A stretch of DNA of 64,000 bases from Paramecium sonneborni (GCA_905182985.1 CAJJDN010000021.1:310001-374000); one strand, 5' to 3'. Counted from the first letter of the stretch, positions 28,200-41,689 are shown. Notes: generated by a model not told the origin, from the sequence alone. A program made the numbers and translations.

Positions 28200-30526
28200 C
28201 TAATGATGAGAGAATTAATAATGTAGATATTTAAAAAAAATGAATGAATTTAAAGAATGGTCATTAGTATGATTTTTTCTAATTTATTTAAAAATAATAA
28301 TTGTGTCAAAATTAATGAAATAAAGTTATTACTAAAACCTAAAATTATTTATCTATATTCGATAATTATTAAGAAATAATTAAAAAATTTTAATGATAGA
28401 CATAAGTATATAAAAAGGTAGATAATTTATAAGAATTTTATATAAAGAATAAAGAAAGATGAATAAATATTAAATAGAGTTTGATAAGAAATTAATTTAA
28501 TAAACAAATTAATATGCCTCCAAAAGCTCCACCACCAAAAAAATTGACAAAAAAGGAATTAAAGGAGAAAGCTGAATAAGAGAAGAAAGAAAGAGAAGAA
28601 TAAGAGAGAATTAGAAAGGAAGCTGAAGAGAAATAAAGATTAGAAGAAGAACGGTTACGAAAATTAGAAGAAGAAAGATTGGCTGCAGAAGAGAAGGCTA
28701 GATTATAAGAAGAAGAGATAGAGAATGAAGTTTAAAGAAGTGTTTTTAAGGAAAATTTAGATAATGCAAAGAAAGTAATAATGAAAGTTTATAATAAAAT
28801 TTTAGGTAGCAAGAGCAAATGATGATTGGGATAAGTTTTTGTTATGTTCAATAAAACCTGATATATCATAGGAAGCTTAATTAACAACATTTATAACAAT
28901 GATGAGAGAACAGAAGATTATAAGTGAATTAAAAGTATAGGAGGAATTACAAAAATTATAGTAAGCAGAAAATATAGAAAGAGATATTCATAGATTTCTG
29001 ACTTAATTAAAGGCTGAAAGAAAATTTTAATTAATTTAGCAATAATTACAATAATAATAATAATAATAGATAATTTAAAATGACACAGTAGCTAGAAATA
29101 AATTATATATATTTTAGATAAGAGAATTAATGATAAAAAAACTTGAAGAGATTAATACATAGATGGTATTAAATGCTGAATTATTTATTGATGTAATAAA
29201 ATTATATATAATAAAAGGAAAAATTTGCAGAATTAACAAAGAAGGCAAATGAAGGAGCTAAAGGAACATTTAAGTTAGATGATAAAACTAAACAAGAAGT
29301 TATAAAAACATTTCAACCAACTGAAGATTTTAANNNNNNNNNNNNNNNNNNNNNNNNNNNNNNNNNNNNNNNNNNNNNNNNNNNNNNNNNNNCTAATGAT
29401 GAGAGAATTAATAATGTAGATATTTAAAAAAAATGAATGAATTTAAAGAATGGTCATTAGTATGATTTTTTCTAATTTATTTAAAAATAATAATTGTGTC
29501 AAAATTAATGAAATAAAGTTATTACTAAAACCTAAAATTATTTATCTATATTCGATAATTATTAAGAAATAATTAAAAAATTTTAATGATAGACATAAGT
29601 ATATAAAAAGGTAGATAATTTATAAGAATTTTATATAAAGAATAAAGAAAGATGAATAAATATTAAATAGAGTTTGATAAGAAATTAATTTAATAAACAA
29701 ATTAATATGCCTCCAAAAGCTCCACCACCAAAAAAATTGACAAAAAAGGAATTAAAGGAGAAAGCTGAATAAGAGAAGAAAGAAAGAGAAGAATAAGAGA
29801 GAATTAGAAAGGAAGCTGAAGAGAAATAAAGATTAGAAGAAGAACGGTTACGAAAATTAGAAGAAGAAAGATTGGCTGCAGAAGAGAAGGCTAGATTATA
29901 AGAAGAAGAGATAGAGAATGAAGTTTAAAGAAGTGTTTTTAAGGAAAATTTAGATAATGCAAAGAAAGTAATAATGAAAGTTTATAATAAAATTTTAGGT
30001 AGCAAGAGCAAATGATGATTGGGATAAGTTTTTGTTATGTTCAATAAAACCTGATATATCATAGGAAGCTTAATTAACAACATTTATAACAATGATGAGA
30101 GAACAGAAGATTATAAGTGAATTAAAAGTATAGGAGGAATTACAAAAATTATAGTAAGCAGAAAATATAGAAAGAGATATTCATAGATTTCTGACTTAAT
30201 TAAAGGCTGAAAGAAAATTTTAATTAATTTAGCAATAATTACAATAATAATAATAATAATAGATAATTTAAAATGACACAGTAGCTAGAAATAAATTATA
30301 TATATTTTAGATAAGAGAATTAATGATAAAAAAACTTGAAGAGATTAATACATAGATGGTATTAAATGCTGAATTATTTATTGATGTAATAAAATTATAT
30401 ATAATAAAAGGAAAAATTTGCAGAATTAACAAAGAAGGCAAATGAAGGAGCTAAAGGAACATTTAAGTTAGATGATAAAACTAAACAAGAAGTTATAAAA
30501 ACATTTCAACCAACTGAAGATTTTAA
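28200..30526. repeat. Unmerged contig overlap around Ns at 29334-29392
   Basis: Bases 28200-29333 and 29393-30526 (1134 bp, offset 1193) look identical and flank 59 Ns. The first copy carries a truncated 5' part of the CASC1-like gene (28514-29333). Confidence 0.9.
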
Positions 30527-31823
30527 ATATGGTATTTTCATATATCCATCAAATAAACCATCTGGTTATAGACATAAACCAAATGAATATCCTGAACTTT
30601 AATTAGCAGTAGATGTACCAAGATCTATATCTGTGTTCCTTTAAAAAATATTATGGACATCATTTGATAATTATTCTCCAGATGTTTATAGCAAATATAG
30701 AATAGTTGGAGGAGTATTAGATATAGAATATTTATAAATGCTTCCTCCACCAAAAAAAGTTAATAGTTGGACGTTAAAATCAAATTATGAATTAAAGGAA
30801 ACTGTTAAAAGATTAGCTTTTGAATTGAATGCAACTTTTAAAGTAAATTTTATAATTAATTTATAATAGGTTTCTTATTAACTTCCTTCTTATATTTGGA
30901 TTCCAAACAAAGAAAATTAAAAAGTATGGAGAGTAGCATTTTTTGATCGTGTTAGTGAACAATGGATAACAGATGGTGTTGAGGATGCTAAATTAGATAA
31001 AGGAACTAATATTGTTGCAAGTGTTCCTAAATTAGGTCCTATTGGATTATTACAAGAAAGATGTCTTGATTATCCTTATAGAAGTTTTAAATTAAGATGT
31101 GTTGGAAATGAAAAAGCTATTCTAGATATTTAAGGTGCTAGAGATTTGTTTAAATTTGAAATTGGGCCAGGATATATTTAATTATTGAAAAAAGATCCAG
31201 TATTAATATTATTATTATTATTCATTTAGGAATTCTAACATTTTGCATATAAAAAATTATTAGTAGGAGCATTATTTTATGAATTATATAGAAGTGGTGT
31301 TAATTTTATCCCTGTAATTGAAGATGCTTAATCAGCTAATATTGTTTAAAAGGATGAAGCTGCAGAAGAATTAGCTTTAAATGATTTATCTGAAGCTATT
31401 AGAGGATTCTATATTGAATCAAGTAGATGGAACAATAGTGATACAGCTTCATAAATAGTTGTCAAACTCAAAGAAAATCCAGAATTTGATGAAGTTTTTT
31501 TTATTTTTATTAAAATAGGAATTTGCAGAAAATTAAGAAAAAGATTGGAAAACTATCAAATGGTGGAATAATAAATGTGCTATCATTTAAGCTAGAGATT
31601 CACATTAAAAATGTAATTAAGCACTTTTACCTGAAACTGAGACCCATTGCAATTTAGAAGTTCTATTGAAAATGCATTCATTAACCACATAAGAAACTTT
31701 AACAAAAATGAAAGTAATTATAATTATCATTTATTTTAGGATTTACATTATGTTATTTTTATTGAAACTATTTAATAGGTACTTAGAATAACTAAATTAT
31801 TATCATTCACAGTAAGAGATTGA
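29707..31823 (+). CDS. CASC1/DNAI7-like axonemal protein
   Basis: 650 aa after six introns (31, 25, 27, 30, 25 and 26 nt); one of them begins GTT. The N-terminus PPKAPPPKKLTKKELKEKAE followed by a long Glu/Arg coiled coil and DDWDKFLLCSIKPDIS is the hallmark of the CASC1 family (Chlamydomonas IC97/FAP94), proteins tied to axonemal inner dynein arms. The central region (FKYGIFIYPSNKP, LAVDVPRSIS, RLAFELNATFKV) also fits that family. Expected place: ciliary axoneme or its assembly in the cytoplasm. A poly-Gln tract (TAA codons) lies near residue 190. Complete only in this second copy of the overlap. Confidence 0.85.
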
Positions 31824-32363
31824 ATTATTTCTTATGTCTTTATTATCATTAATGTTTTATCATGCATATCAATATTATTCAAAATATATAACTTATAATT
31901 TTAATACAAAAAGTAACAAATTTGATTTTTTGATTATTATTATATAATTGTTCAAATTAGTTATTGTAATTTTCTATTCATTCCTATTTTCTTCTTAATT
32001 TATTTGATTGTTAAGTTTGGAAATCAAACAATTCTATAATCCTTATTAAAGTTCTATTTTATTCTTAAAGAATTGTATTTTTATTTTAATCTCACAAAAA
32101 AGAACTACTTTTAAACAATTCACTATTGAAAGAATAGTTCCAATAGTTGTTAAATAATTAATATTTCTACAAAGGAATGTAAGACAGTTGATCACTTAAT
32201 ATTCTGAAAGAATATTTTTATTTTTAATACAAATCAATACTCAAAAATAGCTTAGAAATTATATAATCTTTTTCTTTTTATGCTGAATATCGAAGTTTAT
32301 CTAATTTTATTCATAATATTTGCTAAATAAAAGTATCAAGTATTAAATTAATATTATTCTCAC
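31824..32363. other. Intergenic region between convergent genes, 540 bp
   Basis: A long TGA-free frame exists on the minus strand but it lacks a start codon and has no protein-like composition. Nothing else is visible. Confidence 0.5.
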
Positions 32364-33417
32364 TCATTTTATAATGTTTAGACTCTTTCCTTTATAATTT
32401 TTCCTCCTTTCATTTTCTTAAAACCATATCGTTCCCTTAAATATAATATTTTCTTACAGCATTTTATTCCATGTATTATCTAGTGTATCTGGTTTCGTCA
32501 TCTTTTTAATATCTGTATTATTGTCTAATATTCTTTGATAATCTAACTTTTGAGAAATCAAATACTTATTTTTCCATACTTTTATTACTGAGAAAGAAAA
32601 TATTCAATTTCTTACTCAATTTTTTTAGTATCTAATGGTTGTTCTTTTTTTAATTTCTTGTATAAAACATAAATTAATGTAAAATACCATGCTCTCTTTT
32701 TTTTACATTTCAATCTAAGCAAATATACTTCTTTAGTAAGCTTATTCTCTACTGATAGTTCTTAAAAAGTCTGGCGTATTTTCATTCTTTTTTTTTAATT
32801 ATATGTCATAAAAATCTTTCTGACAAATAGGAGTTTATTGTTTCGATGTTTATGGACTTTTACTATATTCAATTGAAACGCCAGGATCTGTCAACAATAC
32901 TTTTCCAGAATACACACCTGGTCCTGGATTGAGACTCTATCATTTATTTTATGCTTCTCTTTACATCTTTGTAAAAATACTCTCTTTTTGGTGCTAAAAA
33001 TGCTCTTGTTTATATTGTCCCTGGGTTTTATTATTTCTTATATTCTCTAAACTATTTTATAAAGCCTTAGTTTGCTTAAAGATTAACTCTAAAATATTTT
33101 AAACGTTATCTTAAAGAAACTTCTTAATCTTCAGCAGTAATATTTCTTTTTTTAAGTCCTAATAGATTTGTGGTACTCCATTTCTAGATTATATTACTAT
33201 TATAATTTTTCTTTTTTTTTGTTGGCTTCACAACTAATTCTTAACTTTTTAAAAATTGAAATCTAGATGTTGTCTCGTTACTTTTAGCTCTTTAGATTAA
33301 TTTTCCAACAGAATTTCTTTCCTTTTAAAATGGTTTAAATTTATTCTTTAGATCATCCTTACTAAAAAAAGATTAAGTATCTTATTCCAAATCTTATTAA
33401 CTAACTGCCACTGACAT
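32364..33417 (-). CDS. PG-rich repeat-like protein, 314 aa
   Basis: Four introns (28, 31, 28 and 22 nt) give exactly 315 codons from ATG at 33417 to TGA at 32364-32366. Two short motifs stand out: QQNPGTIQTRAF near residue 145 and NPGPGVYSG near 170. These resemble the sperm-tail PG-rich (SHIPPO/STPG) repeats found in proteins lining ciliary microtubules. The rest is Lys/Gln-rich and helical. Assignment to that group rests on these two repeats only. The start is 311 bp from the divergent start of the first FVxxRT-family gene. Confidence 0.6.
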
Positions 33418-33728
33418 ATTCCCTTCAAACATTTATTCATATGTTCCAAATTCAATTGAAATTCTTTTTATTTACATTCTTAATTCAATTATATTGTATT
33501 TTTTAATAATATAAATTTTTGATATTTCCAAAAGGAATCAAAAAAATTAAAAATATTGATTCAAAAAACCAAAATAAATCTATTTTTAGTTGTCGAAGTC
33601 TACATGTATTAAAAGGATTAAATGAAGAGAAAATAAATTTAAATATATCAGAGAATTCAATTAAATCGAAAGAGTTAAATTTTTTTCTTTATAATCTCTT
33701 TTAATTTAATAAATTATTTGATTTTTCA

Positions 33729-35345
33729 ATGAAGACTAAGAATAATGAATTTTTGTCATTTAATATCTTAAATTGTCCAATACCTAAATAATAAATAAGG
33801 ATTGAAGATTCAAAGAATTTACTCATCTCTTCAAGACTCAATATTCCTTTATTACCTTTAAATTCACAATAATAAAAAAATGACCTTAATTAATTGAAAT
33901 TATTTAGACATTTAAATGAATATACAACCATTTAGGATGGATTTCAACAAACTTAAGCTTTTAAATATAAGTCATCTATATATAATGGTAGATTATTACA
34001 AAATACTATAAAATAATAGATAGAAATTGATTAAGATTTCTAAAGTGAGGAAAAAATCTTTACATAAAAATAACTGTTAAAAGAAAAGCCCTTGGATTCA
34101 ACATTAAAAAATTAAAATAACAATAGAAATAAAATTTCATCTATGCCTACAGAGCCTTTTGAATAAGGTTAACAAAATTTCTAAAACTATGAATCTGATC
34201 TCATGAGAAAGAGAACTATATTTTCTAAATAAAATATTCAGATAAATAATACAAAGAAAAACCAGAATTAAAACAATAATAATAAACTTAGAAGTTTAAC
34301 CATTCATGAAATCTCTAACAAAATTAGTCAACAACAAAAAATGACTAATAACCCAAAAAATTTTTTAAAAGTTTAGAAAAAGAAGTTTAGACTTAAGATT
34401 GTTGCCATAATGGTTAGAGCGATTCTCAAATTAAGCAAAAAATATAAGTAATTTAAAATTTTATAACTTAGACTACTATTTTAAAGAAGGAATTAAGCAA
34501 TTGAACATTTTTAAAAATTAAAGGAACCTCATTTGAATTACTTTTCTTCTTTAGGATAGAGAGAAGTTTAATAAAAGTATAAGAATTTTGTGTAATAACT
34601 GTTTACAAAAATTACTTAGTTATTATAAAGCAAAGAATATATTAAAGATTATACAGATATCTTAAAATAACAATAAGAATTGGTTGTGGATTTTCAAAAA
34701 TAAAGATTATGTTTTTTCATAAAGTTATTATTTTAAGATTTAGAATTAATAACTAGAAAAAATATAATACCAAAATTTATACTTCATTCATTAAATTTAT
34801 GCTTATTTGCTGGTAAAAATACATAAACAAGTTAATTTGTAGCAAATAGAACTAAATTTTATTCTAAAACAGTTCATTCTCTTACATCTCAATAAAAAGT
34901 ATTAATTGCTTTAGAATATCTTATTTTCACTATTATTATACCAAATTTATTAGAAATTGCAAATAAATAAGTTTACAATAATTAGGATCATTTTATAATT
35001 ATTAACATTTATTTAACAGCTATAGCTATGCTAATAACAGAGTTTTTCACAAATCATTTTCAAAACTTAGCAAAAATTGAAAATTCTAATGTCAAGCCTG
35101 TTTAATTAATACTCTAAATTTAAGAAGAAGAAGAAGAAGAAGAAGATAAACCTATATAAACATAATTGCTTGTATCAAAAAATTTAGATAAAAACGAAAG
35201 AAAAGTTATTTCTGGATAAATACAATTAAATTTTGTTAATTCAATTTTTGAAGAAAAACTTTTATGGAAAAACTAAATGATAAATATCTTCTCAAGAATA
35301 GTTAATAATATTGAAGATTTAATCGATATTTAAAATGCAGAGTGA
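33729..35345 (+). CDS. FVxxRT-family protein A, 530 aa
   Basis: First of four related plus-strand genes. One 24-nt intron after a Lys-rich segment (SKKYK); the same intron position is used in protein B. The N-terminal half is Asn/Gln-rich and disordered-looking; the C-terminal half is helical, with a conserved core QRLCFFIKLLFQDLE, FVANRTKFYSKT and ALEYLIFTIIIP, then an acidic Glu run near residue 460. The frame remains open upstream to an ATG at 33441, but protein B aligns from the ATG at 33729 (MKTKNN against MKSQVI), so I take 33729. Function unknown; hydrophobic stretches are short and may be buried helices rather than membrane segments. Confidence 0.7.
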
Positions 35346-37661
35346 ATGATAAACTTTATTATTTATATAACAATCTTCATTTAAAATTAAGGAAAATTAA
35401 AATAAATGCATAAAAAATTTATTGAATAGAGTTGATTCTTCATTAAGTATATACTAATTACAATCAAAATTTTATATATTTATAATAAGTTATCTAATTA
35501 TCAGGTTTATTCTAAAATCATTGTTTAGTTTAAGAAATTTAATAATAATTTGAAATTAATGAAATTCAAACACTTAGCATACAAAATTAAGTTAAATATT
35601 CAAAAGTTATGCATATCAATAATCAATCAAAAAAGTTGATTTATTGAATAAATGAAGCGAATTTCTAAATAATTCATTTAAATTTTTTATAATTCAAAAA
35701 TTTGGGATACGATTAGTAAATCAATTCTAACTTATCTTTTTTTCCTATTTAAAGAATTTTATCTTTAAATATGAATAGTATTTTGGTGGAAATATTAGGA
35801 TTCCTTTGAAAAGTTTGATAATTAATTTAAAATAAATATATTATTTCTTTTAAAAAATAATGATAGAATTTTGAATAAAAAACATTTTTAAGATTGTGAA
35901 ATCTAAACTAAATGAAAATTATGGAGCAAAAATAAAATTTTAACAGAAGTTTGTAATAAATTATCAATAATTTTTATAGTGTTATAACCATTTTGAATAC
36001 TAAATTTAAATTTAATGAAAAATAAAATGGTTGCAAAGGTGGTTTAAAAAATCAATTTAATATTATATAAAATTTATAGTGAATGAGTTTTTGTTTACTG
36101 TCAAAATTACATAAAGAACTTGAAAGTTTATTAAAATTCAAAAATTGTAATTTAATATTATGGATGATGTAGTATTATTAAATATATAATTTAAGAGGAA
36201 TTGTAGCTCTTAAAGATTTTAATATAAAAATAAAAGATGTTCTAGATTATTTTATTATCTACCATTTTAATATCCCAAATTAATGTGGTTTTTATTAATA
36301 ATTTTTGTTCAATTTATGAAATCTCAAGTAATAGAGTATAGAGAAAAAAGCTTAAGCCTATAGACACCTACTTCTTTATCAATAAGACCTTTAGAAAAGA
36401 TAAATAAAACATGGATTGGTTATGATTTAAATCTTCCGTTGATATCCTAATAATACAATTGTAGACAAGAATAAATTTAAAAAATCAAGCTGTTTTAACA
36501 CGATTAAGATTTTAGCAATATCAAAATATGTACTGAAATAGTAGAAAATAACAAAAATTAACCAATTCTTAGTAAATTGAATGATCTTGATGAAAGTGGT
36601 AGTTCTTAACATAATAAACAGATTGAATATTATATAAAAAGCAAATAATAAAGATATGATGATTTGATTTAACATAATTTAGTGACACTAGGAAATTTGG
36701 AAGAAAACTCATTTACTATTCCTGAAGGATAATATGAATAATCAAATAATAGAAAAACTTCAATCTTAAAAATGCCACTAACCAACAGACCACATAGGAT
36801 GAATTCTTTATAAGTAAATTTACAAAAAGATGTTGATAAATTAAAAACCAACCATTAAATATTTTTGAAATAAAAATTTTAAAAAAAAGATGATGAATTA
36901 GTTAAGATATAAAAAACTTAAAATTATGGAATAAATCTTGATTAAAGTTTAAAGTGTTCTGAATTAGAAAGAGGTAAAACAATGACACTTCGAAATGGTA
37001 GACCTTCAGTATAATTACAAATTTGGAATAATATGATTATAAATAAAAAGAATCAAGCAAAAAATTAGTTTATAATTAGAAATAAAAAATTTAGAATTAT
37101 AGTGTTCGTTGTTATTGCTGTTTTAGAATTATCAAAAAAATATAAGTATTTATTAATTTTAAATTAAGAATAATATTTGAAGAGAGAGAGATAGCTAGAG
37201 TACACTTTTTAGCACAAAAAGAACCTCATAAACATTTTATTAACTATTTTGGAATCAAATAGCACAAAACACAGCATAGAAAATTTGTAGATTCCTTATT
37301 ATCTAAAATTTTAACAATATATAAAGATTAAAAATATATTTAAGAATGCGAAAATATTTAAAATTAGAAAACTGCAATAAGGAAAGATATACAAATATAA
37401 AGATTATGTTTTTTCATAAAGTTATTATTTTAAGATTTAGAATTAATAACTAGAAAAAATATAATACCAAAATTTATACTTCATTCATTAAATTTATGCT
37501 TATTTGCTGGTAAAAATACATAAACAAGTTAATTTGTAGCAAATAGAACTAAATTTTATTCTAAAACAGTTCATTCTCTTACATCTCAATAAAAAGTATT
37601 AATTGCTTTAGAATATCTTATTTTCACTATTATTATACCAAATTTATTAGAAATTGCAAAT
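34700..37661. repeat. 265-bp identical tract shared by proteins A and B
   Basis: 34700-34964 and 37397-37661 (offset 2697) look identical base for base, while the flanking parts of the two genes differ widely, including at third codon positions. The tract covers the conserved QRLCFFIKLL to ALEYLIF region. No N or contig joint is near. This fits recent gene conversion between tandem paralogues; a local misassembly that copied reads across paralogues is the main alternative. Confidence 0.75.
35346..36315. other. Spacer between proteins A and B, 970 bp
   Basis: No convincing complete gene. On the plus strand the frame of gene B stays open back to an ATG at 36160, so gene B could start there with 52 more residues, but those residues look like AT-rich noncoding DNA. 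Confidence 0.45.
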
Positions 37662-38033
37662 GAATTAGATAAAACAAGTTATGATTGTTTTTATGTAACT
37701 CTATTTCATTTTATTGCATTTACTGGTGTATTAATGGTTTAATTTACAAAATAATTCGAAAATTTAAACAAAATTCGAAATTCAAATGTAAAACCCATAT
37801 AGAGAATTATTTAACTAAAAAAAAATGATTAGGGTTTACCTTGTATTGCTAATTTTATTATCAATGATAAAATAGATGAAGATGAAAACAAAATTACTGC
37901 AGGAGGCTTTGAATACTCTGGAATTTTAGAATTATATGAATCAAAACCTTTTTGGAGAGTAAAAATTTCCAAATTATTTTCAAAAGTTGTTTCTAATATT
38001 GGAGATCTAATAAACATAGCAAATGTTAATTGA
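36316..38033 (+). CDS. FVxxRT-family protein B, 564 aa
   Basis: Tandem paralogue of protein A with the same single-intron plan (23 nt, after SKKYK). The N-terminus MKSQVIEYREKSLSLQTPT is Ser/Gln-rich; the LNLPLI block near residue 38 matches LNIPLL in protein A. The C-terminal core (FFIKLLFQDLE, FVANRT, LEYLIF) is identical to A because of the 265-bp shared tract; beyond it the proteins are clearly related but diverged (FEYSGILELYESKP...). Ends with SNIGDLINIANVN, comparable to NNIEDLIDIQNAE in A. Unknown function. Confidence 0.75.
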
Positions 38034-38444
38034 TAATTTGTATATATTTATATTTATATTCATATTTATTTAGACATTTTAAATTCAAAGACTCATTTTT
38101 TCATTTTAATTATTAATTGTTTTGATTGAATTACTAAATTAATTTCTTGCAATTAATCACAATTTTAATAGTTACCAAAATAAAAGTTAAATCAGGTTTA
38201 TTTTATCTAAACTTAAAATTAAATAGCTCTATAACTATTTAACTAAGGAATACATTAAAATTTCTTAGAAACAAAATATATAGGAAGAAGATTATGAATT
38301 TAAATAAATAACAGATACATTAATTTTGAATATTTAGATTAGCAACAAAAATAAATATAAATAAATCTTACAAAATCTAATGAATAATATCATTTTATTT
38401 ATTGCGTCGTCAAAATGATTTTTAATATTTTATATAAATTGACC

Positions 38445-39662
38445 ATGAACAACCAATTCTTATAAGGTCGATCTTAAAGCATTAGATTTATATAGACTCA
38501 AACAATATATGAATAACCCTTCTTTACTCCCAATATTGATGTTCTCTCCATCTCTGAAAATCTCAATTTAGAAAAAATTAAAAAATAGCCAACATCTAGA
38601 TATTAATCTCCTCAAAAATGGCAAGAATCTTTCAAAAAACCCTAAATTTAGTAAGCTAAAATCATACATACTCAAGAACAAGAAGCTTAAAAATAATTCA
38701 AATAATTACAAGTAAATTATGATGAAAAAATATTATTTCAACCTAAAGAAATGATTTCCAAACCTACAACAGAGTATAAGTAACTTATAGTAAAAGCAAA
38801 AACTTTACTCTTATAATAACGTACATTAATTATGAAAAAATATTTTAAAATAGCTTCCCTTGCTATTATCGCAGCTATTAGAATCAGGAAATCATTAAAC
38901 TATTCACTTTGGAAGAAGTATCAGATGTAGCTGAAAAATATAAGTTTTTTTCTCAAATTAGAATTAGTACAGACTGAACGAATAAATGCCTGGTGTAAAG
39001 CAGTTTGTGCTAAATCACTTACTTCAGTAAATCAATAACTTCATAATTTTATTGATTTACCTAATGACAAAGAAAAGGTCGATTAATCAATGATGAAATC
39101 AATTAATTCTTGTTAATTTTTATTAGAGAATTTAGCATACTTTTCATAACCAAAATACTTTTGTGAAGAATTGAAATATTATTTATTAAGTTAAGTATTT
39201 TTAGATCATAAAGCGTATTTTTCTAAATTTGTTTCTAGTAGAACTTTATATTTACACACAAAAAATAGATAAATAAAAGAAGAAGAATTAACTATGATTT
39301 TGGTTGAATCAATACTAATCGATTAAATTATAATGAATATTTTTGATTCAAATTAAAAGTGCTTGTTTTTACTAAAACTCATCGCAAGCCTTCTCTAATA
39401 CCTTTTCATTAAAAAATTTATAAAACTTAAATAAAAAAAAAGCAATATATAAAAATTAAGTGCTCATTAAATTATATAAATAGGGAATAGAATTAAATTA
39501 AATTTAATTTCTAATCCATCAGCAAATGATCTCATTATCATAGGACTTTTTACAAATGAAGAATTACAATCTCTTTTAAATTATAAAAAAGTTGTATCAA
39601 AAGTAATAGATTAGAATTTTGAGAGATTTTGTTGCAATCTTCACACAACTGTTTTTGCCTGA
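38445..39662 (+). CDS. FVxxRT-family protein C, 405 aa
   Basis: Open frame from ATG at 38445 to TGA at 39660-39662 with no intron needed. It is shorter than A and B. The N-terminal half is Gln/Pro-rich; a hydrophobic helix (FKIASLAIIAAI) precedes a basic segment. FVSSRTLYLHTK near residue 270 and the following EELTMILVESILI match the FVANRT...ALEYLIFT core of A and B, so I treat it as a diverged member. It is followed by the contig overlap. Function unknown. Confidence 0.65.
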
Positions 39663-40722
39663 TAAATTTCAGCCTGTACTAACCACCTAATGTTTTAATC
39701 AAATTTATAAGAATATAATATTTGTATATATCTAACTTGATGGAAACACTATAATATATTTTGATTAGAATACATGTAGGATTGGAAAAATAAATATTAT
39801 AATTTTCTTTATTATAAAATTATGTTCTCTATTAATCTATTAGCTTAGAATCTTCAGTTTAAAGAAATTCTTTCTTTATCTATGTTATAACTATTTTTTA
39901 TTTTAATAATTCCTGTTCTGATTAATTATTACATAAATACTTAAATATTTTGAGCTCCTTTTCTATTTAGAATTAGCACTTAATCACCTTTTCTATAATC
40001 TAAAATTTGCTAACTTAAATATTATCTCTCTTTTTTTTTTAAATGTTCAGTTTTAAATTCATTAAGCTATTTTTCAAATTTTAAACATTAGTTGCATATA
40101 TATTATAACATTTTTTGGGTTAGATTTAACAAAAAATTCACCATCCATAAAATTGTATTGTATGTTAGATAAAAGTTTGCTTTTGTTTAAAACTGTTAAT
40201 TAAATTTAAGCAAAAGAACAGGACAATTTAGATATTATTTTTTATCTAATACCTATTACATCTTGTTCATTTATTATTTATTTACTAATATAAAATAATT
40301 TATTATTGATGCTTTTATAGAGCTATTTTTATTAAATAGAAAAACGAGAATTTTCGAGAATTTTAGTTTATAAAATTTATCATGCTTTTCTTCTTAAAAT
40401 TATAAAAAGTATTCTACTTTAAATTATATATGCATTATAAGTAATTAGAGAATATGAATCACATTTAAAATTGATGAAAAATTTAGTCTTTACACATAAT
40501 CTAATGATAATTTGATTGAGATAAAAGTTAGTAATTTAAGTTGTAATAGAGATTATCTAGTTCATAATTTATAAATAAATGAAATTAAATGAGTATTTTT
40601 AAGCAAATATGGATCACTATAATCCATAATTATATAATGATAGAAATAAAAAACGAGCATCAATTGGTAATAATATGCAGTTTATGAGAATGAATGCATC
40701 AAGAATTATTTCAAAATCTGNA

Positions 40723-41172
40723 TCAAATTTATAAGAATATAATATTTGTATATATCTAACTTGATGGAAACACTATAATATATTTTGATTAGAATACATG
40801 TAGGATTGGAAAAATAAATATTATAATTTTCTTTATTATAAAATTATGTTCTCTATTAATCTATTAGCTTAGAATCTTCAGTTTAAAGAAATTCTTTCTT
40901 TATCTATGTTATAACTATTTTTTATTTTAATAATTCCTGTTCTGATTAATTATTACATAAATACTTAAATATTTTGAGCTCCTTTTCTATTTAGAATTAG
41001 CACTTAATCACCTTTTCTATAATCTAAAATTTGCTAACTTAAATATTATCTCTCTTTTTTTTTTAAATGTTCAGTTTTAAATTCATTAAGCTATTTTTCA
41101 AATTTTAAACATTAGTTGCATATATATTATAACATTTTTTGGGTTAGATTTAACAAAAAATTCACCATCCAT
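40723..41172 (-). CDS. Probable gene of uncertain structure (second copy)
   Basis: Minus-strand frames starting MDGEFFVKSNPKN at ATG 41172, then LNEFKTEHLKKKERQY and LDYRKGDQVLILNRKGAQN, look strongly protein-like, and a further helical stretch (QELLKQKIVITQIKKEF) follows in another frame. I could not place introns that join all parts: one would need about 43 nt, longer than any other here. The 3' end is not settled. The same DNA appears at 39699-40148 in the first copy. Lies antisense between proteins C and D and is not related to them as far as I can see. Confidence 0.45.
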
Positions 41173-41448
41173 AAAATTGTATTGTATGTTAGATAAAAGT
41201 TTGCTTTTGTTTAAAACTGTTAATTAAATTTAAGCAAAAGAACAGGACAATTTAGATATTATTTTTTATCTAATACCTATTACATCTTGTTCATTTATTA
41301 TTTATTTACTAATATAAAATAATTTATTATTGATGCTTTTATAGAGCTATTTTTATTAAATAGAAAAACGAGAATTTTCGAGAATTTTAGTTTATAAAAT
41401 TTATCATGCTTTTCTTCTTAAAATTATAAAAAGTATTCTACTTTAAAT

Positions 41449-41505
41449 TATTGTTGTCTTAATTTCAATTTACTGATAATAAAAATTACATTCTCTTTAT
41501 TACAA
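41449..41505. mobile_element. Retained IES candidate, 57 bp
   Basis: Present only in the second overlap copy; in the first (40425-40426) a single TA marks the place. The two ends form inverted repeats, TATTGT...ACAATA, and agree with the Paramecium IES end consensus TAYAGYNR at four of five other positions. A 57-bp length fits one of the known IES size peaks (about 10-bp periodicity). It lies about 185 bp upstream of the protein D start. Confidence 0.8.
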
Positions 41506-41689
41506 TATATATGCATTATAAGTAATTAGAGAATATGAATCACATTTAAAATTGATGAAAAATTTAGTCTTTACACATAATCTAATGATAATTTGATTGA
41601 GATAAAAGTTAGTAATTTAAGTTGTAATAGAGATTATCTAGTTCATAATTTATAAATAAATGAAATTAAATGAGTATTTTTAAGCAAAT

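Noticed and set aside
28514..29333. Second CASC1-like gene
   Set aside because: It is the first copy of an unmerged contig overlap, identical to 29707-30526.
33441..33728. Upstream in-frame ATG for protein A
   Set aside because: It would begin 23 bp from the divergent gene, and protein B aligns from the later ATG; the added part looks noncoding, though the frame is open.
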